DNA of 64,000 bases from Dactylorhiza incarnata (taxonomy: Eukaryota; Streptophyta; Magnoliopsida; Asparagales; Orchidaceae). Each line of letters starts with the position of its first letter. Position 1 is the first letter of the stretch. This document shows positions 43,232 through 54,473 of the stretch, in pieces. A program made the translations under genes and the position numbers. Location: the NCBI GenBank assembly GCA_033032865.1, contig JAWHQI010000201.1, positions 4,279,501 through 4,343,500 of the forward strand, in the 5' to 3' direction. The notes under the pieces were generated by a model. The model saw only the letters and a list, made by a program, of their open reading frames with translations. It did no database searches and was not told the DNA's origin.

Positions 43232-44505
43232 TGTTGGATCGGTAGGCGCCCTTAGAGGGGGGGGGGGGGGTGAATAAGGGTTTTAAAAACTTATATTATA
43301 TTTTGTAATACTTGAAATAATAAGAGATCAAAATAGTGATTTTGAATAAAGATCTAAATTGTTTTATAATAAAAGAGATGATAATAAACAATTTAGAGAA
43401 ATGAAGAACACATAATTTTTATTACAAAAGGAGAGACATGATTACTATTAATAAAAATGATTACAAAATTTTGATTTCAATGACGCTAAAAATCAAAGCG
43501 AAATATGAAAGACTCTTTTTGTTTTCTATACCGACTCGTATCCCCACGAACAGGTTGGCTTTAGCCGATCCTTCCCCGGATACGGCCTCAAGCCGCTCTA
43601 GCCAACCCTTCCCCGGATATGGCCTCGAGCACCCCCTAGACCTACACCCGAGACCTAGTCGCCAACACAAGGCGAATTTCAGCCCTAAGTCCTACCCAGA
43701 CCTAGTCGCCAACACGAGGCGAATTATCTAACGGTTACAAAAGATATGAAATAAAATAATAACAACAATATTAAAACTCCCTCTAAGAAACTTTTGAAGT
43801 CGGAGATGAACGATCGCTGTAAAATAAGCCAGGTTGAAGCGATCCCTCTTTGGATGTAGCGTGATGAAGTCCTCCTTCAGAAACTCTCTAAGCGTTTGGT
43901 GGGAGATCAACTCTCGGTCATATATGGCTTTGGAATTCTGGCACAAGACCTCTCTCAGGAGTCAGCACCCAACATGAGAAGAGAAGGGTCCATTATATAG
44001 CCTCAGTGCTAGCGCCTGAGCTAGTGGTACCGCCGGTGCTATCCCATATTAGGACATATTCTGCGCGACAGAATCTTTAATCTGAGGAAACAATTCTCTC
44101 TTGCCTACTGTGCTCCTCGCTATCGCCTGCGGCACCGGATACCGCCAGGCGCTATCTCCTTCTATAAGTACTCCCAGAATTTGTGCTTAAGCAAGCATTT
44201 CGTCGATCGGCTTTTCATCGAACGCAGCTAACATTTCGTCGAGCGAGATTTCGTCGAACGCAGAGATGAGCATTTCGTCGAGCGCAGCTTACAGTTCGTC
44301 GAACAATAGCTAACGCCTACGCTAGGACTACCACCGACGTTAGTAGGAGTTTAGGATTTGATGTCTCATCTTTGGGGGCAACCTTCTTATGTAATCCTTG
44401 AGTCATGTGGACTTTGTTATCCTGCACACTTAAACACACAAGATCAAATACACATAAGATTTGTTATTCTCAAACCTAGGAGATGCGGAAGACCATGTTC
44501 CAACA
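43232..44505 (-). repeat. 5' LTR of the pol-less Sirevirus-like element
   Basis: 1274 bases. It includes a run of 14 G at 43257-43270 and the 36-base segment missing from the 3' LTR. The TCGTCGA cluster is at 44195-44305. Confidence 0.9.
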
Positions 44506-44510
44506 CTTGG

Positions 44511-44702
44511 GGGCTACACAAATGTAAGGAAGTTTATTAGAATTGGCCTAATTCATTATATAGATGGACAATATATGTGATTTCGTACATGGGCACACCA
44601 TTGCTTCCCCTGCATAGTTTGTCCGCAAACTAATGCTCGAGCGGGGCGACACAGTGTTTTGTGGACTTCTTTCTATTATGATTGTTGTCAAGTGATGCCA
44701 GT
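44511..44702 (-). other. Leader of the giant chromovirus with primer site
   Basis: Next to the 5' LTR the minus strand reads ACTGGCATCACTTG. TGGCATCA at 44693-44700 matches seven of the first eight bases of the iMet primer site but decays afterwards. The leader continues at 36991-37009 once the copia insertion is removed, giving about 200 bases to gag. Confidence 0.6.
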
Positions 44703-44746
44703 TGTAAGATCCCTTTCCTCCTTACCGGAGAGTTTCCCAGATCTTA

Positions 44747-45684
44747 TGTTGGAACCTTAGTTTTGATTTGAGTTAGGATCCATCTCTGATTTAAGTTTCT
44801 ATCATAACACATCTTATAACTTAGATCAAACTCCCTTAAGTCAGAAGACTAAGAAAATAATATAAGAAAGTAATATAAATATAATGTGATCGAATCAGAG
44901 AAAATAATATGAAGAGAAAGATAAAAATTACATAAGTTCTCTGCGTTCGACGAATGGCTATCTGCGTTCGAAGAACGGCGCTCTGCGGTCGACGAAAGAT
45001 GTTCATTCTGCGCTCGATGAAATCGAGCCGTCTCAGCGGTCGACGATCCCGTTTCAGCGGTTCAGTGGCCGACGAACAGACCTCATCTCAGCGGTAAACG
45101 AAAAGCTGCGTTCGATGAACTCAAGTCCGCGCTCGACGAATCTTCAACAGAAGCTCAAAACGATGAATGAAATGTTCAGATCGACGAACTTGAAGCTGAG
45201 CTCGATGAAATATTATCAGCTATGTAAATTCTCCTTTCTTAGCTCGACTAAAATTATATATATGATTGTCAGATTTAATAAAGCAATATTTTATCATTTC
45301 TATTTATATATTGCTGCCTTAACATTATAGCCGTTGCAGCACTTAAATGAAATAGCCATTGCAGAAAAGCTAAAAGACAGCAGTTTATCTTCTCGCGGAG
45401 TCAAGATAATTAAAGAGACTCTATCTCTTTCCCTTTCCCAAAAAGAGGAATTCAAAATAAAGAGAGAAGCTCTTCATATTATATAAAGACAGAGAAAAAG
45501 AAAAGAGTAGTGAGAGAGACACAACACACAGAACAGAGAACAACACATTATTCTATCTTGTTTGTTTTGCTAACTCTTCTCTGCAGATCTTCTTCATCCT
45601 AAGACACCTATCAAGATCATTTGCTCAGGATCTTAACTGCAGAAGAAGAAGAAAGGAATACTACATCCAAGAGAAGAAGCTTCA
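44747..45684 (+). repeat. Left LTR, first part, of the small copia-type element
   Basis: Continues at 52767-53279. It contains a block of TTCGACGAA-like words (44945-45210) and a TATA-like TATTATATAAAG near 45477. Compared with the right LTR most differences are single bases, many within CpG words. Confidence 0.9.
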
Positions 45685-47307
45685 TGTTGGGAACAGTGCC
45701 CCGCAATGTTCCTGATTTGAAGAAGTGCTCAGCTCAATAATAAATGCAAGTTGTATTTAACATTCCATCTAGTTTATGCTTGCAGAGATCGACATTATGT
45801 CATGTACTTTAATGACTTCACTATGTACTTTACCGCCACGATTTGGCGTGTTCGTCGAACGCATAAGCAAGATCGTCGAACTCAGAAGGAAGATCGACGA
45901 CCGCAGAGATTTGGCGTGTTCATCGAACACAGAAGCAAGATCGTCGACTGCTGAGATTTGGCGTGTTCGTCGAACGCAAAAGCGAGATCGTCGAACTCAG
46001 AAGGAAGATCGTCGAACACTAAAACTCGACAAGATCGTCGAACACAAAGAAGACACATTATCGTCGACTACACCAAAATGGGCTTGTCGTCAAGAAAGAA
46101 CAAACATCGTCGTAAAGAAAGCATGTCGTCGAGAAGCCAAGGTGTTTACGACGACACCGTCCAAGACAGCATATCATAATATATGCAGAAGCACCAGAAT
46201 GTCTCGCATCGTCGAGATATTAACATCAGTGGGAGAAGTATGAAGACCAAGGCATCGACAAAGTCCTATCATCGATATATTGTCCATGACGTCGTAACGA
46301 TGGAAATATTGTCGAGAAAGATTCAAATGTTACGGACGCGCTGTCAGCATTTAATGCCGCCGCCTGATTGTCCAATTAGCGCATGCTCTTATAGGATGGG
46401 CGTCTGACATTAAAGGACATTTTTTCTTGACCGTTGAAGGTTGTTGTCGAAATTATAAAAGGGAACAGTGGTTGCCCTAGAAAAAGACACTTGAAAAAAG
46501 AGAGGCTTGCTGTGAAAGAAAAAGAACAAGAAAAAGAATCCCGCCGCTCTTCAATAGAACAGTATTTTTCTAGTGGAGAAGAACGAGAACAAGATTCAAA
46601 AGTTCATAAAAGAATCAGTTATCTCCATTGACTGAGAAGTTGCCGTTCAACATCAGGCTAATAAGAGATTGAAGAAGAACTGCGCTGTCAAAGATCTGAA
46701 TCAGAAGAATCTTCTTCAATCGTAAGAAGCCAATCATCATCAGGCTAAAGTTGCCGATCTTCATCCGGCAGAAGTAACAGTTTTTCTTACTGTAATTTAT
46801 TGTAAGGCTTGCGGGCCAAACTGTCTAGCTTGAGGGCTGGAGAGCTGTGAGGCTTGAGGGCCAGGGCAGTGCACTTGCGGGTGCGATTTGTCGAGCTTGA
46901 GGGCTCGGGGGTAGTAGGGGCTTGCGGGCCTAGGCTGTTGGGACTTGCGGGTTCGTGCTGTAGGGCTTGAGGGCCTGAGTGTCGAGCTTGCTGGATCGAG
47001 GCAGTAGGGGCTTGCGGTCCTAGGCTGTTGGGACTAGCAGGTCCATTTTGTAAGGCTTGAGGGCCTGAAGTTTTGGCGGCGATTGCCGAGACTAGCACAC
47101 TGCTGGGTAGGCGTAGAGGGAGAGAGGACTACTCAAGACACCCGGTCTTGAGGAACCTCTATAGATCATTGTGTGCTTTCTGTGGTTTGCTCTTTACTTT
47201 ATAGATCCATTAATAAGAAACCAACAACATCATAAAGGGGAAGAAATAAATTTGAAAAACCTATTCACCCCCCTCTAGGTGATAAAGTAGAAACCTCATA
47301 AACAACA
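45685..47307 (+). repeat. 5' LTR of the env-like-bearing element
   Basis: Holds a long block of TCGTCGA words (45850-46330), a TATA box ATTATAAAAGGG near 46455, and 46800-47075 with a dozen copies of a GGCTTGAGGGCC-type word. ORFs on the minus strand in that last part (46787-47098) are repeat artefacts. Confidence 0.9.
46800..47075. repeat. Degenerate GCTTGMGGGCC repeat inside the LTR
   Basis: About 12 copies of a word like GGCTTGAGGGCC spaced 18-30 bases, mixed with CTGTTGGGACTTGC. The same block is at 52255-52530 in the 3' LTR, with small differences in copy content. Confidence 0.8.
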
Positions 47308-47309
47308 AG

Positions 47310-47321
47310 TGGTATCAAAGC
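47310..47321 (+). other. Primer binding site, tRNA-iMet type
   Basis: TGGTATCAAAGC, two bases after the LTR; one mismatch to the standard iMet site. The same variant is used by the surrounding element at 53282. Confidence 0.85.
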
Positions 47322-47388
47322 GAGGTTGTTCAAAGAAAAGCTTAACAGCTTGAACAGATCTGCCATTGGGTGTCCTAGTATCATAGCT

Positions 47389-49071
47389 ATGGACTCAAGA
47401 ATAGCTATCTGTTCCAGGGAGAACTTTGCCATTTGGAAAGTTAGAGCAAGAATATTAATGGAGGCAATGGATCTAAGAATGTTTTTATTGTTCAAAAAGG
47501 TCCCTCCATGACGATGTTAAAAGATAAGACTCTTTTTGCCAGCTTGGACAAAGAAGCAAGAAGCATTCTAGCTGGTGCAGTAGATCTGGCAACACACCAG
47601 AAGCAGAGTCGTTGCACAACAGCAAAGGACATGTGGGACTCCTTAGAAGTCCTCATGGAAGGGTCAGAGGAAGATCTTGAAGAAGAGACCTCTCATGAAG
47701 AGGTATGCATCAGAGCACCACTAACTACTTCAGATAGTGAATCAGAAGATGATGAATGCTCTGGAGTAGGAGAAAGGATAAGAGCACCCATGTCTCCTAC
47801 AGACTATGATTCTGAGGATGAAGAGGTTCATGGGTTGATGGCTCTATCAGATGAAGAAGATCATGATGAATCACATCATGATCAGGTATGCACCACTTAC
47901 ACACCTCTACTACCTGCTTCACTTAAGAAGACAAGAGTGCATCAGGAAATTATTTATCTTTTGAAGATGATGCAGAAGAATGCTCATCATGCAATAATAA
48001 GAACCATGCTGATCTAATAGAACAGTTTGGTGACCTCTTGGAAGCTCTGAGAAAGAGCAAGAGGCTTGTTAAGAAACAAGCTAGGGAGCTTGATTCACTC
48101 AAGCCTTATAAGGTTGAGTCAGATGGGGAACTGGGTATGTCCTACTGTAAGGACACCAATCCACTTGAGCTCAAGAAAATCATAGACAAACTTTATGATG
48201 AGAGAAACCAAAGGGAAGAACTTATCAAGAAACTTGAGAGTGATCTTCTCAAGGAGAGAAGCTTGGTAGCTCAATTCTCTAAGCCCAAAACTGTTCTGCC
48301 CATCATTGACACCTTCTCATTCTATAAAAATAGGAGGGGATTAGGTTACAATGAAGGGGCAACAAATGCTGGGAATGGAAAAAGGGGCAAAACTAAAGCA
48401 AAACATCACATCACCTTTCAGAAAGTAGTGCTTCCCTCAAATAGGTATGATCAGGACAGTGTCCATGGTCACTGGATGAATGGAAGCTCCACTGGTCATG
48501 AAAATGCTCCTGACTATTGAAAGAGAAAGGGCATGGGGATGAGTGCATTAAAGGCTCCCCATGAGGAAATTCAAATGGCCCATCATGGACCATTTGTATT
48601 TGGTGTCCCAGCCCCCACTCTCAAGGATAAAGGTGCAACATTCTCTCAATCTCTTCCAGATAAGAAGCAGACTAGCATCCCCAGTATGATCAATTCTCAC
48701 TTGAACATATCTGACGCCATTAACACTCTGTCAGACACTAAGCTGACATCTGTTGCTGACAAACAGATAAAGTCAAGAAGAAACAGTGATACTGGAGCAG
48801 CTAGTCAGCTCTTGGCTGAGAGAGATAGGAAGAATGCTGCTGCCTTCTCTACTAAACAGACTTAAAAAATTGTTCAGAAAAGAAGGTACAACATCCATGA
48901 ATGTTGGTGCTGTGGCAAAGTGGGACACTTTGCCATCGACAGTTGGCACAACCCTAGTGTGCTTAATGCAAAGGAGAGACCTCCTGGAAGGGCTGCGGTG
49001 AGTAGAGGGATTTCCTATTATACTAACAAGAACCTAGGACCCAAGTCACCTTGGGTTCCTAAGGGATATTA
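47389..49071 (+). pseudogene. Gag of the env-like-bearing element
   Basis: ATG at 47389. The copia gag start is recognisable (RENFAIWKVRARILMEAMD), then the frame shifts near 47510. The next piece (to 48017) has the DMWDSLE block followed by Asp/Glu-rich text. 48038-48520 is a strongly charged helical coiled coil (ELKKIIDKLYDERNQREEL). 48533-48865 is Ser/Lys-rich linker. After another shift a zinc knuckle CWCCGKVGHFAIDS (near 48900) shows the last Cys replaced by Ser, and the ORF ends with the family closing words PWVPKGY at 49071. Order and coiled coil fit Sirevirus-type gag. Multiple frame breaks make it non-functional. Confidence 0.75.
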
Positions 49072-49606
49072 AATCTGTCTTGCAGGGTAGTCCATTTAGC
49101 CGTTAAAAAGCAAGCAAGGCTAATGGACATTAAGTGCTCCAAGCTCAGCTCTGGACTAAGATAAACATACCACATACTAAGGGCACTAATCTAGGGGGAG
49201 CTAAAGGTAAAGATAGGTGGACATTCCATCGAAGGTGAGCCACTGGCTCAAGGAGACTTAGAGGCCAAAGTGAAGGTAACCATGTTAATGTCTATCACAT
49301 AAACTCATCTCCATCTAATATTGTAAAGGTAATTTTTTTTAATGATGATTGGCATCGTCGAAAGATCTGCATTACGGAGATACCCAATCGTCAGCAGACC
49401 CTTCATTAGGTCTAAGCTCAATCATTACTCGAGTTAGTCAGGCATTTAACAAATGACACCTCAACTTCCAACTCGGACACTATAAATAAGGTCAAATGTC
49501 TTAACGTTAAAACACTCTCTACATTAGCCCTAAAAAGCCGTCGCGTTCTCCACGCCATCTGAGAGTGAACGAGTCGACTGTGCCAAAATCCTCCGGAATC
49601 AATAAT
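49072..49606 (+). other. Region between gag and the second ORF, pol absent
   Basis: No pol homology in any frame. It contains a purine tract CTAGGGGGAGC near 49192 and a TATA box at 49481. The join of gag end to this noncoding text is the place where the whole of pol is missing. Confidence 0.65.
49481..49490 (+). promoter_or_regulatory. TATA box candidate upstream of the env-like ORF
   Basis: TATAAATAAG in CGGACACTATAAATAAGG context, about 125 bases before the ATG at 49607, followed by pyrimidine-rich text. Wording is as good as the LTR TATA boxes of the window. It could drive a separate mRNA for the second ORF; only sequence supports this. Confidence 0.45.
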
Positions 49607-50970
49607 ATGGCGCCAAAGAAGGAAGATCTTCTATTCGAAGGAAGTGAAGTGGTGAGGAATGGATTCTCAAAAGGTTCAGAAGAAATCCAGTGCACCATTA
49701 AGCTGCTCGAGACCATCGGCCTGGAATGCGCCCTATCTGAGCCCACAGGAATATTAAGAAGAGAAGTGCCAGAGTTCTACTCAAATGCCAAGGGTGGCTC
49801 CAAGGGAACGTCTGTGCAAAGCTAAATTAACAGGATAAAGATTAAGGTGAATCCCAAAAGATTGAACAGGACTCTTCGGTTGCTAATCTTTGCCAAGGGG
49901 GAGGAAAACGAAATGATTACTCAGGAAGACCTTGTCAAGGCTCTGGCTTGGTGCGACCACTCAGGCAAAACCTATGGATCCTTGGAAAGGAAAAACTTAA
50001 ATCAACAAGGAAAGATGTTAGCAGACATTGTGGGAAAAGCCCTCCTCTGCAAGGTGGGGTCACATGATAGGATATCCAAGCCCATGTTCAAATTTATTGC
50101 AAGGATAATCCTAAGCAAAGGACCAACTCGGGTCAGCAAATCTTCAAGAGAATACAAGAAAGCTTTCAAGCCCCAAATCTGGGAAGAATCCTATCACTAT
50201 ACTTTCTGCTTGCCTACCCTGAAAGTTTTAACAAAAAGCATGGAGTAAAAATCCATCACATGAGAAGGATGGATATCAGAATACTGGAAAGATGTGAAAC
50301 AATTCTGACTAGACCTCCCAAGAAATCCAAGACTGCAGAAGAGGTAAAAAGGAAGGTAGGAAGCTCATCCAAAGAAAGTGAGTCAGGCAACAACTCACCT
50401 CCGTATGACTCTGAGACAGCTGTGGAGACAAGGAACGTCTTCCTCCAAACCTCTGCTCCAAGTCAGGGCTCCAGGACAACAACAGAATCGGATCAAGGTA
50501 GTGCTAAAACCGAGGGGTAGAAGGACAGTGAGTTCCCTGCTCAAGTGGATGGAGTGGTCAATAAGATCATAAGAACTGAGGACATTGGTCATTCTGAATC
50601 TGCAATGCCAGAGTACAACCAAGAGAATCCTGCAGATGAAACTAGCAAAGATCAGCAAAATCCCGAAAAGGAGAATGAGCCAAACCACTCACCAACAAAA
50701 AAATCTCTATCTCCAATAATTGAAGGGGATGAAGAAGAGGAACAAGATGGTTCACCTCCAGAGGTTAGTCCAGTAGAGCTCCCACTATTATCTCAGATAA
50801 AGATGCTCCTGGAAGAGCAAAGATTAAAACTTGAAAGTTATGTCACCTCTGCTATCAATGATCTAAGAAGAGAACTGTCTGCTGAAATGACAACCCTGAG
50901 GGATGATGTAAAAAATCTGCACAAATTCACAGCCCGCACTCACAAGGGTATATCTAACCTAGGGACATAA
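49607..50970 (+). pseudogene. Env-like / plant-transposon-domain ORF in a pol-less retroelement
   Basis: ATG at 49607 (MAPKKEDLLF). The same frame runs through one TAA (49823) to 50248, then after a frameshift a second frame runs 50260-50970 with one TAG (50518), so about 455 codons of coherent coding sequence are visible. The first half (words REVPEFYSNA, IKVNPKRLNRTL, ALAWCDHSG, PMFKFIARIIL) resembles in layout the plant-specific putative transposon protein domain. The second half is Ser/Glu/Pro-rich and ends in a predicted coiled coil (KMLLEEQRLKLESYVTSAI, then DLRRELSAEM) just before the purine tract. Sirevirus env-like genes sit in this place and also end in a coiled coil. No signal peptide or clear membrane segment is seen, so a viral envelope role is not supported. 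Confidence 0.6.
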
Positions 50971-51121
50971 CTTTTGAAAACATTTGGCACTATTTATAAA
51001 TAAAGTGACATTTGCCACATTTCTACTCTAACTGGCATATCATCATTACATGCTTATTTGCTTGAAATGTTAAATCTTTTTTGTGAAAGGCATTTATCAT
51101 TGAGTGAGTTATGACTTCTTC

Positions 51122-51135
51122 AAATAGGGGGAGAT
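51122..51135 (+). other. Polypurine tract of the env-like-bearing element
   Basis: AAATAGGGGGAGAT directly before the 3' LTR start at 51136. Confidence 0.85.
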
Positions 51136-52761
51136 TGTTGGGAATAGTGCCCTGCAATGTTCCTAATTTGAATAAGTGCTCAACTCAATAATAAATGCAA
51201 GTTGTATTTAACATTCCATCTAGTTTATGCTTGCAGAGATCGACAATATGTCTTGTACTTTAATGACTTCACTAAGTATTTCCGCCGAGATTTGGCGTGT
51301 TCATCGAACGCAGAAGCAAGATCGTCAAACTCAGAAGGAAGATCGACGACAACTGAGATTTGGCGTGTTCGTCGAACGCAGAAGCAAGATCGTTGACCGC
51401 TGAGATTTGGCGTGTTCGTCGAATGCAGAAGCGAGATCGTCAAACTCAGAAGGAAGATCGTCGACCGCTGAAACTCGACAAGATCGTCGAACACAGAGAA
51501 GACACAGTATCATCAACTTCACTAAAGTGGGATTGTCGTCAAGTAAGAACAAACATCGTCGTAAAGAAAGCATGTCGTCGAGAAGCCAAGGTGTTTACGA
51601 CGACACCGTCCAAGATAGCATATCATAATATATGCAGAAGCACCAGAATGTCTCGCATCGTCGAGATATTAGCATCAGTGGGAGAAGTAAGAAGACCAAG
51701 GCATCGACAAAGTCCTGTCGTCGAGATATTGTCCATGATGTCGTAACGATGGAAATATCATCGAGACAAATTCAAATGTTACGGATGCGCTGTCAGTGTT
51801 TAATGCCGCCGCCTGATTGTCCAATCATCGCGTGCTCATATAAGATGCGCATCTGACATTAAAGGAGATTTTTTCTTGACCGTTGAGAGGTTGTTCTCAA
51901 AACTATAAAAGGGAACAGTGGTTGCCCTAGAAAAAGACACTTGAAAAAAAAGAGAGGCTTGCTGTCCAAGAAAAAGAACGAGAAAAAGAATCCCGCCGCT
52001 CTTCAATAGAATAGTATTTTTCTAGCGTAGAAGAACGAGAACAAGATTCAAGAGTTCTTACAAGAATCAGTCATCTCCATTGACTGAGAAGTCGCCGTTC
52101 AACATCAGGCTAAGAAGAGATTGAAGAAGAACTGCGCTGTCAAAGATCTGAATCAGAAGAATCTTCTTCAATCGTAAGAAGCCAATCATCATCAGTCTAA
52201 AGTTGTCGATCTTCATCGAGCAGAAGTAACAGTTTTTCTTACTGTAATTTATTGTAAGGCTTGCGGGCCAAACCGTCTAGCTTGAGGGATGGAGAGCTGT
52301 GAGGCTTGAGGGCCAGGGCAGTGCACTTGTGGGTGCGATTTGTCGAGCTTGAGGGGTCGGGGGCAGTAAAGGCTTGCGGGCCTAGCCTGTTGGGACTTGC
52401 GGGTCCGTGCTGTAGGGCTTGAAGGCCTGAGTGTCGAGCTTGCGTGCTCGGGGGTAGTAGGGGCTTGCGGGCCTAGGCTGTTGGGACTTGCAGGTCCGTA
52501 TTGTAAGGCTTGAGGGCCTGAAGTTTTGGCAGCGTTTGCCGAGCCTAGCACACTGCTGGGTAGGCGTAGAGGGAGAGAGGACTACTCAAGACACCCGGTC
52601 ATGAGGAACCTCTATAGATCGTTGTGTGCTTTCTGTGATTTGCTCTTTACTTTATTGATCCATTAATCAGAAACTAACAACATCATAAAGCAGAAGAAAT
52701 AAATTTGAAAAACCTATTCACCCCCCCTCTAGGTGATAAAGTAGACACCTCATAAACAACA
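51136..52761 (+). repeat. 3' LTR of the env-like-bearing element
   Basis: Close copy of 45685-47307, with the TCGTCGA block at 51290-51730, a TATA box near 51903 and the GGCTTGAGGGCC block at 52255-52530. Confidence 0.9.
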
Positions 52762-52766
52762 CTTCA

Positions 52767-53279
52767 CCACCTGAACATCAACTCTAAACAAATCAGGGGG
52801 AGGTCATCAACATCTTCATCAAAGATCCATACTCAAAAACTTATCAGGATCTCTAGAGTCTTCTCAGAAAAGAGAAGAACACTTTAACCTTTTTGTTTTC
52901 TTTATTTCTTCCTGTACAAAGGGTTATAACTCCCTTCAAAAGTTAACCTCCCGGTGACAGGGCACCTTAGCAAAAACCTGTGGTTTGGTTAGAGTTACCT
53001 GATCAAAAGCTCACTTGGTGGCAGGGCACGTGATCAAAAACCTGTAGTGGATTCCTACCAGTGGGTAGAAGAGTAGATGTACCCAGGTTGATTGGGGAAC
53101 TACTATATTTCTTGTGTCTTCTGGTTTGCATTTCTTATTTCTTTTTATTGCTGTGCCGTGATCTGTTTGTGTTTATCTTTCACTCAACATTACACTTATA
53201 TATATATATCACTATTTTGAAATAAGATTAAAAAGGCTTTAATAAAGAAAATGATATTAAGAACTAAACTCCCCTTTCA
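52767..53279 (+). repeat. Left LTR, second part, of the small copia-type element
   Basis: Resumes after the insertion with CCACCTGAACATC and ends CCCCTTTCA. It matches 55408-55925 of the right LTR. Confidence 0.9.
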
Positions 53280-53427
53280 ATTGGTATCAAAGCAAGGTTG
53301 ATTATATTAATCACCTTCAACCGATACTCAATTGCACTTTCAATTATCAGAGGGTTGTTGATTTTATATACAGGCTAACACCTGAATCACAAAGATCACT
53401 TAGTTCTTAAATTTTTTCTAAAATCTA

Positions 53428-53766
53428 ATGACACAAGAAAATTTTTTCACTTCTTCCACTAACTGTATTTATGATGCAGAACCATTTTCAAATCTAAGTG
53501 AAGAAGAAGAAGAGGAAGAACAAAAAGCCAGAAGATTCTGCATGTTGGCCATATATGGCTCAAACCACTACTCAGATGCAGAATCTGAATCAGATAAGGT
53601 AAATGAGGTAACTTCAAATCCCAACTCTACCTCTGAAAATTACAAATCAGATCTTAAGTTAACACATACAGATTTAATAAAATCTGATAAAGAAATAAAG
53701 GAATTAACAAAAATAAATAATTTGACTTCTGAAAATCACAAACTTAAAGAAGATTTAAAAATATGA
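53428..53766 (+). pseudogene. Short gag-derived ORF of the small element
   Basis: 112 codons from an ATG 135 bases after the primer site. It is rich in Glu, Ser and Asn with an uninterrupted Glu run, the FCMLAIYGS stretch and then a heptad-like helix (LTHTDLIKSDKEIKELTKIN). This corresponds to the acidic and coiled-coil region of Sirevirus-type gag; the core and zinc knuckle are missing. The helical reading continues past the stop for about 15 codons. Whether the peptide is made or has any role is unknown. Confidence 0.55.
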
Positions 53767-54463
53767 GAAGACCAAAATATGTTCTTGAAAAATAAATTTG
53801 AACAATCTTTTAAAGAAAAAGAAATATTTTATGTTCAACAAAATCAGAAAATATTTTCAAATCTATATTTTAATGAGATAAAAAGGCCAATTATAAGGCC
53901 TGACCAGTTTTTCACCATTAAACACCATTCCTAATCAACAGATTTAAATTCTAAGATTTACTTAATTTTTCTATCTTAAAAACAATGTCAGATAACTTCA
54001 TGTTCTTACAGACTTTTCTCCAAAAATCATGTTTGAGCATTCTACTCAAGTTGCATTGATTAGAAATAATCATAGCACTGAGTGTGAGTCTCTTTTGATA
54101 AGGAGATTCTGCAAGAAGGAAGGTATCAGGCAATGTTCCTAAAAATTATTCCTTAGAATCCATTAACAGCTGTAACAATTCAAGATTTTAATGGAATCAA
54201 AATCTAAGAAATCAGAATCCATCAAAAGCTGTAGAAATTAAAGGAAATGAAATTAAAAGAAGAAGAATTAAAAGAAGAGAAATTTAAAAATGAAATTTAG
54301 CATCCTAAATCTAAATAAGGGAAGATTACCAGGCCACTAATTTTGATTTGGATTAGGATCCCTGTTTATTTTAGGGGGAGACTATAAATCTGTATCCAAA
54401 CCCAAATAGGGGGAGATTGTTAGAACACCTATTCTTGATTTGGATTAGGATCCCAACTCAAAT

Positions 54464-54473
54464 AGGGGGAGAT
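54464..54473 (+). other. Polypurine tract with upstream duplicates
   Basis: AGGGGGAGAT next to the right LTR. A copy of the tract plus an LTR-start-like text lies 56 bases upstream (54408, TGTTAGAACACC at 54418), and a third AGGGGGAGA at 54373. Confidence 0.8.

Larger units (their letters stand above)
37010..44505 (-). mobile_element. Pol-less Sirevirus-like copia element in the leader of the giant element
   Basis: LTRs at 37010-38243 and 43232-44505 read TGTTGGAAC...CCAACA on the minus strand and belong to the same family as those of the element at 26380. The primer site is perfect and the 3' noncoding region matches part by part, but only gag pieces are coded and pol is absent. Flanks are CTTGT (37005-37009) and CTTGG (44506-44510), a target duplication with one mismatch. 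It is a non-autonomous derivative that would need enzymes from a complete relative. Confidence 0.9.
45685..52761 (+). mobile_element. Non-autonomous copia-type element with gag and an env-like ORF, youngest layer
   Basis: LTRs at 45685-47307 (1623 bases) and 51136-52761 (1626 bases) read TGTTGGGAA...AACAACA. CTTCA is duplicated at 45680-45684 and 52762-52766. The 3.8-kb inside has a primer site, a broken gag, no protease, integrase, RT or RNase H, a second ORF with a C-terminal coiled coil, and a purine tract. It is nested in an LTR of a nested element, so it is the latest of the three layers. Confidence 0.9.
53280..54473 (+). other. 1.2-kb internal region of the small copia-type element
   Basis: Primer site TGGTATCAAAGC at 53282-53293, a gag fragment, AT-rich text without further coding signal (53770-54350) and three purine tracts near the end. 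Confidence 0.8.

Noticed and set aside
43257..43270. Run of 14 G (also 13 G near 59968 and about 10 G at 17246) as a structural signal
   Set aside because: Homopolymers of this kind vary by sequencing and slippage; sister LTRs have short runs, so no function is inferred.
46787..47098. Minus-strand Ser/Pro/Gln-rich repeat protein, again at 52249-52551
   Set aside because: It results from the GGCTTGAGGGCC repeat in the LTR and differs in phase between copies.
49607..50970. True viral envelope gene
   Set aside because: No signal peptide, no transmembrane segment and no glycoprotein-like Cys pattern; only position and coiled coil match env-like genes.
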